NCBI GenBank assembly: GCA_902799985.1
Contig: CADCCR010000007.1
Coordinates: forward strand, 1-42,446
Direction of reading: 5' to 3'
Source of the DNA: an uncultured Bacteroidales bacterium
Lineage (GTDB): Bacteria; Bacteroidota; Bacteroidia; Bacteroidales; Bacteroidaceae
Length of the DNA stretch: 42,446 nucleotides
Part shown: positions 40,245 through 42,446 of the stretch, in pieces
Layout of the letters: every line of letters starts with the position of its first letter
Numbering within the stretch: the first letter of the stretch is position 1
Program-made: the position numbers and the translations under genes
Notes under the pieces: model-generated
What the model was told of the DNA's origin: nothing
Seen by the model: only the letters and a program-made list of their open reading frames with translations
Databases searched by the model: none

Positions 40245-41054
40245 ATGAAGCACATCTTACTGACATTCCTCTTTCTGGCAGCATTGTTCTCCCTGCCCAT
40301 CCAGGCCCAGGAGAACGGCGAATACCCCGCCAACTATGCCCGCGCCCCGCGCTTCAAGGCCCTCGTCCTTTGGGAACCGAGTGCCGAGGAAGCACATGTG
40401 CAGTTCGACAAGCAGGCCATCAGCTTCTTCCACAAACTGACCTATGGTGAAGGCTGGACGATGGACGTCACCACGTCGCTCGCCGACTATCCCTACGAGC
40501 GGCTGACGGACTACAGCATCATCATTTGCCTCAATGCCATGCCGGGCGGCAAACAGCGCGAAGCCTTCGAGAAATACATGGAGAACGGCGGCGGATGGAT
40601 GGGATTCCACGCCTCGGCCTACAACGACCGCAACACCCACTGGCCCTGGCTGAACCAGTTCCTTGGCTGCGGACAGTTCTACTGCAACAACTGGCCCCCG
40701 CAGCCGGCCCTCGTGGAGTGCGACACCCTTTCGCATCCCGTCACACAGACGTTGCCCGCATCCTTCGTGGCGCCCGCCAGCGAGTTCTACCAGTGGCAGC
40801 CCAGTCCGCGCCTGAATCCCGACGTGCAGGTCCTCCTCTCCATCTCGCAGAAGATGTACCCCTTCGGACTCAAGGACGTGGTCAAGTTCGGCGATTTCCC
40901 CATCGTCTGGACCAACACACGCTACCGCATGGTCTACCTCAACATGGGGCACGGCGACGAAGGGTTCATCGATGCCACACAGAATCTGCTTTTCGTCAAC
41001 GCCTTCCGCTGGGTGGTCAGTCGCGACCCGAAGGGCGACCCGTTCAAAAAGTAA
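40245..41054 (+). CDS. Secreted ThuA-domain protein
   Basis: 269 residues with a signal peptide (MKHILLTFLFLAALFSLPIQ, then AQ). The ThuA fold shows ALVLWEPSAEEAHVQFDKQA, DYSIIICLNAMPGG, GGGWMGFHASAYNDR, SHPVTQTLP, FPIVWTNTRYRMVYLNMGHG and NAFRWVV. ThuA domains are glutamine-amidotransferase-like and linked to sugar (trehalose, keto-sugar) use; the catalytic role is not established. It is probably periplasmic. Confidence 0.87.
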   Translation: MKHILLTFLFLAALFSLPIQAQENGEYPANYARAPRFKALVLWEPSAEEAHVQFDKQAISFFHKLTYGEGWTMDVTTSLADYPYERLTDYSIIICLNAMPGGKQREAFEKYMENGGGWMGFHASAYNDRNTHWPWLNQFLGCGQFYCNNWPPQPALVECDTLSHPVTQTLPASFVAPASEFYQWQPSPRLNPDVQVLLSISQKMYPFGLKDVVKFGDFPIVWTNTRYRMVYLNMGHGDEGFIDATQNLLFVNAFRWVVSRDPKGDPFKK

Positions 41055-41062
41055 CGGAGATA

Positions 41063-41175
41063 GCGCCGAAGCGCCTCGTGCTTATTTCGGAAGCGCCTCG
41101 TGCTTATTTCAGAAGCGCCTCGTGCTTATTTCGGAAGCGCCCTGCGCTTATCTCGGAAGCGCACGGACTTATTTC
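41063..41175. repeat. 22-bp repeat family B, fifth locus, inverted
   Basis: Five units read GAAGCGCCTCGTGCTTATTT on the plus strand, the reverse of the other four loci. It lies between two co-directional genes, ThuA and CYTH. Confidence 0.9.
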
Positions 41176-41221
41176 TTCCACGACAGACAGAATTGAAAGA
41201 AACCCTTACCCCTACCCCAAC

Positions 41222-41710
41222 ATGAACCTCACAGAAATAGAAAGAAAGTTCCTCGTCTGCGGCGACTTCAAAAGCCTGGCCGTCAGCTCAACCCGCATCA
41301 GTCAGGGCTACATCGCCTCCGGCAACGGTCGCACCGTCCGTGTCCGCATCCGTGGCGACAAGGGCTACCTCACCATCAAGGGCCCATCTGGCCGTGCAGG
41401 CCTCTCGCGCTTCGAGTGGGAACGGGAGATACCGGTCGGCGAAGCGGAAGCCCTGATGACCATCTGCGAGCCGGGCATCATCGAGAAGACACGCTGGCTC
41501 GTGCCCGCCGCCGACGGCCGCCACACCTGGGAGGTCGACGAGTTCTGGGGCGAGAACGAGGGTCTCGTCATGGCAGAGATTGAGCTGGAGAGCGAGGACG
41601 ACACCTTCGACAAGCCCGCATTCATCGGGCGCGAAGTGACAGGCGACCGTCGCTACTACAACAGCCACATGCGCCGCTACCCCTTCCGCATGTGGAAGGA
41701 CGACATCTGA
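41222..41710 (+). CDS. CYTH-domain protein
   Basis: 162 residues from the ATG at 41222 (MNLTEIERKFLV). The signature EIERKF at the N-terminus is followed by alternating charged strands (RTVRVRIRGDKGYLTIKGP, FEWEREIPVGEA, EKTRWLVP, WEVDEFWGENEGLVMAEIEL) that line the triphosphate tunnel of the CYTH fold. Bacterial members are mostly inorganic triphosphatases or bind polyphosphate; adenylate cyclase activity is rarer. The upstream open frame is a shadow through ThuA and the repeats. Confidence 0.9.
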   Translation: MNLTEIERKFLVCGDFKSLAVSSTRISQGYIASGNGRTVRVRIRGDKGYLTIKGPSGRAGLSRFEWEREIPVGEAEALMTICEPGIIEKTRWLVPAADGRHTWEVDEFWGENEGLVMAEIELESEDDTFDKPAFIGREVTGDRRYYNSHMRRYPFRMWKDDI

Positions 41711-41719
41711 GACGAATCA

Positions 41720-41753
41720 TTGCAAAACTCACTTTCCTGCACAATAATTTTGC
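41720..41753 (+). promoter_or_regulatory. Promoter of the small secreted protein gene
   Basis: TTGC (41720-41723), 21 bases, TAATTTTGC (41745-41753). The ATG at 41801 follows after 47 bases. Confidence 0.6.
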
Positions 41754-41800
41754 CTCGGCTGTCGTTATATGTTTAGTATTCACTCAAAAACCTTATCTTT

Positions 41801-42340
41801 ATGAACTGCCGAATTGTTGTCATCTTGTTTGCTTTGCTGATGAGCGTTCAAATCCATGCACAAGGCAGTGCACCGAAAATTCTTTCCATTGACGATGAGA
41901 CTGTCATCGACAATGGCTACGCCACACTCTACGACTACAGTTTCACCGTCTCCTACGTCGGAGCATCGTCCGTCGCCGTCGGTGTGGAGCAGGAATACAG
42001 CTCTTACTATGAGATTCATCATGTGAACGAGCCGTCCCCGGCGCACGTCATCCTCAAGTACCTGAGCCGTGGCAACAAGGTGTGGGTTGACGTGAGCGTG
42101 AAGAACGAGTTTGGCGAGGACAAGCGCACTATCGAGATCCCTGTCCAGTCGCCGGATGCGATAGGCAACGCACCGGCAGCAGAGGCTGACCACATAGATG
42201 TCTATACCATGAGCGGCACTTTGCTGGGGCATGTGAAGAGCCTATCTGAACTCTCTGCCTTTCGCGCCCGCACCCTACTGCTCCGCTATATCGACAAAGA
42301 CGGGCAGCAAATGCAAACCAGAAAGATGCTTATGAGATAA
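41801..42340 (+). CDS. Small secreted protein of unknown function
   Basis: 179 residues with a signal peptide (MNCRIVVILFALLMSVQIHA). The mature part looks like a fibronectin- or Ig-like beta sandwich (YDYSFTVSYVGASSVAVGVE, NKVWVDVSVKNEFGEDKRTI). The end, IDVYTMSGTLLGHVKSLSEL to RKMLMR, recalls the C-terminal sorting domain of type IX secretion cargo (V-x-V-Y-x-x-x-G and a basic end), though GxY is replaced. I do not recognise the family. Its stop is directly next to the stop of the next, convergent gene. Confidence 0.65.
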   Translation: MNCRIVVILFALLMSVQIHAQGSAPKILSIDDETVIDNGYATLYDYSFTVSYVGASSVAVGVEQEYSSYYEIHHVNEPSPAHVILKYLSRGNKVWVDVSVKNEFGEDKRTIEIPVQSPDAIGNAPAAEADHIDVYTMSGTLLGHVKSLSELSAFRARTLLLRYIDKDGQQMQTRKMLMR

Positions 42341-42446
42341 CTATCCCACCTGGCTGCCGCCCTTCACCTCCTCGAGGGTGGTGGTGACGCTGAGGTCGCC
42401 GTTGTAGTTGACGGCCGAGAGAATCATGCCCTGACTCTCCTCGCCC
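42341..42446 (-). CDS. metG: 3' end of a methionyl-tRNA synthetase gene, partial
   Basis: Read on the minus strand, the last 34 codons before the stop at 42341-42343 give EESQGMILSAVNYNGDLSV followed by TTTLEEVKGGSQVG. The ES-x-GM-(I/L)-L-x-A pattern and the closing G-S/A-x-V fit the C-terminal tRNA-binding (EMAP/Trbp111-like) domain of MetG. The call rests on this short stretch only. The rest of the gene lies outside the window. The stop codon abuts the stop of the small secreted protein with no base between. Confidence 0.6.
   Translation of the reverse strand, partial: GEESQGMILSAVNYNGDLSVTTTLEEVKGGSQVG

Overview
The window reads as a contig from a Bacteroidota genome, most likely Bacteroidales and close to the Prevotellaceae. 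The reasons are the promoters (TTTG about 20 bases before TAnnTTTGC in front of many genes), the scarcity of Shine-Dalgarno sites, and the gene families: DUF349, DUF5686, DPP4-type peptidase, THUMP methyltransferase, TlpA-like/DUF4369 lipoprotein, dockerin and GLUG surface protein. Coding DNA is GC-rich and promoters are AT-rich. I saw no rRNA or tRNA gene, no CRISPR array and no transposase. The first ~400 bases look foreign: a histidine-kinase fragment is fused in frame to a secreted dockerin protein, probably an assembly join.

Layout. 2-2272: chimeric ORF. 2273-2882: non-coding, with a 21-bp palindromic array and a strong hairpin. 2883-5052 (-): flotillin and NfeD partner. 5195-9242 (+): NUDIX hydrolase, membrane acyltransferase, glycerol-3-phosphate cytidylyltransferase-like protein, asparagine-synthase-like protein and LicD, probably a surface-glycan decoration set. 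9306-10175 (-): YhaM-like OB/HD nuclease. 10176-11306: 1.1 kb without genes, holding three different 22-bp tandem arrays, a four-hairpin element and a candidate small RNA with its own promoter and terminator. 11307-14518: AraC regulator and pnp, convergent. 14667-15812: TlpA-like lipoprotein without the redox cysteines. 15978-23369 (-): GNAT protein, FabB-type ketosynthase, acyl carrier protein, FAD oxidoreductase, DUF5686 and a DUF4833-like protein, a candidate specialised-lipid operon. 23612-26641 (-): DUF349 and CorA. 27418-33916 (+): cysE, THUMP methyltransferase, frameshifted DPP4, DUF559 and purD. 34047-35916 (+): membrane protein, YqaA, tadA. 36019-37140 (-): M20 peptidase. 37307-42340 (+): acyl-CoA ligase, prfB, ThuA, CYTH and a small secreted protein. 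The 3' end of metG closes the window on the minus strand.

The most unusual theme is non-coding. At least five families of short repeats fill the spaces between genes and in places enter genes: (i) arrays of 21-22 bp units in four unrelated sequences; (ii) a ~118 bp four-hairpin element in two copies; (iii) G/C-rich palindromes that also lie in frame inside purD, DPP4, the M20 peptidase and the acyltransferase; (iv) small elements bounded by inverted clusters of 7-bp AATTCAT-like repeats that supply start or stop codons to neighbouring genes; (v) elements of the same design but different sequence (GAAGATAG-like, CTAACCT-like). No mobilising enzyme is visible in the window.
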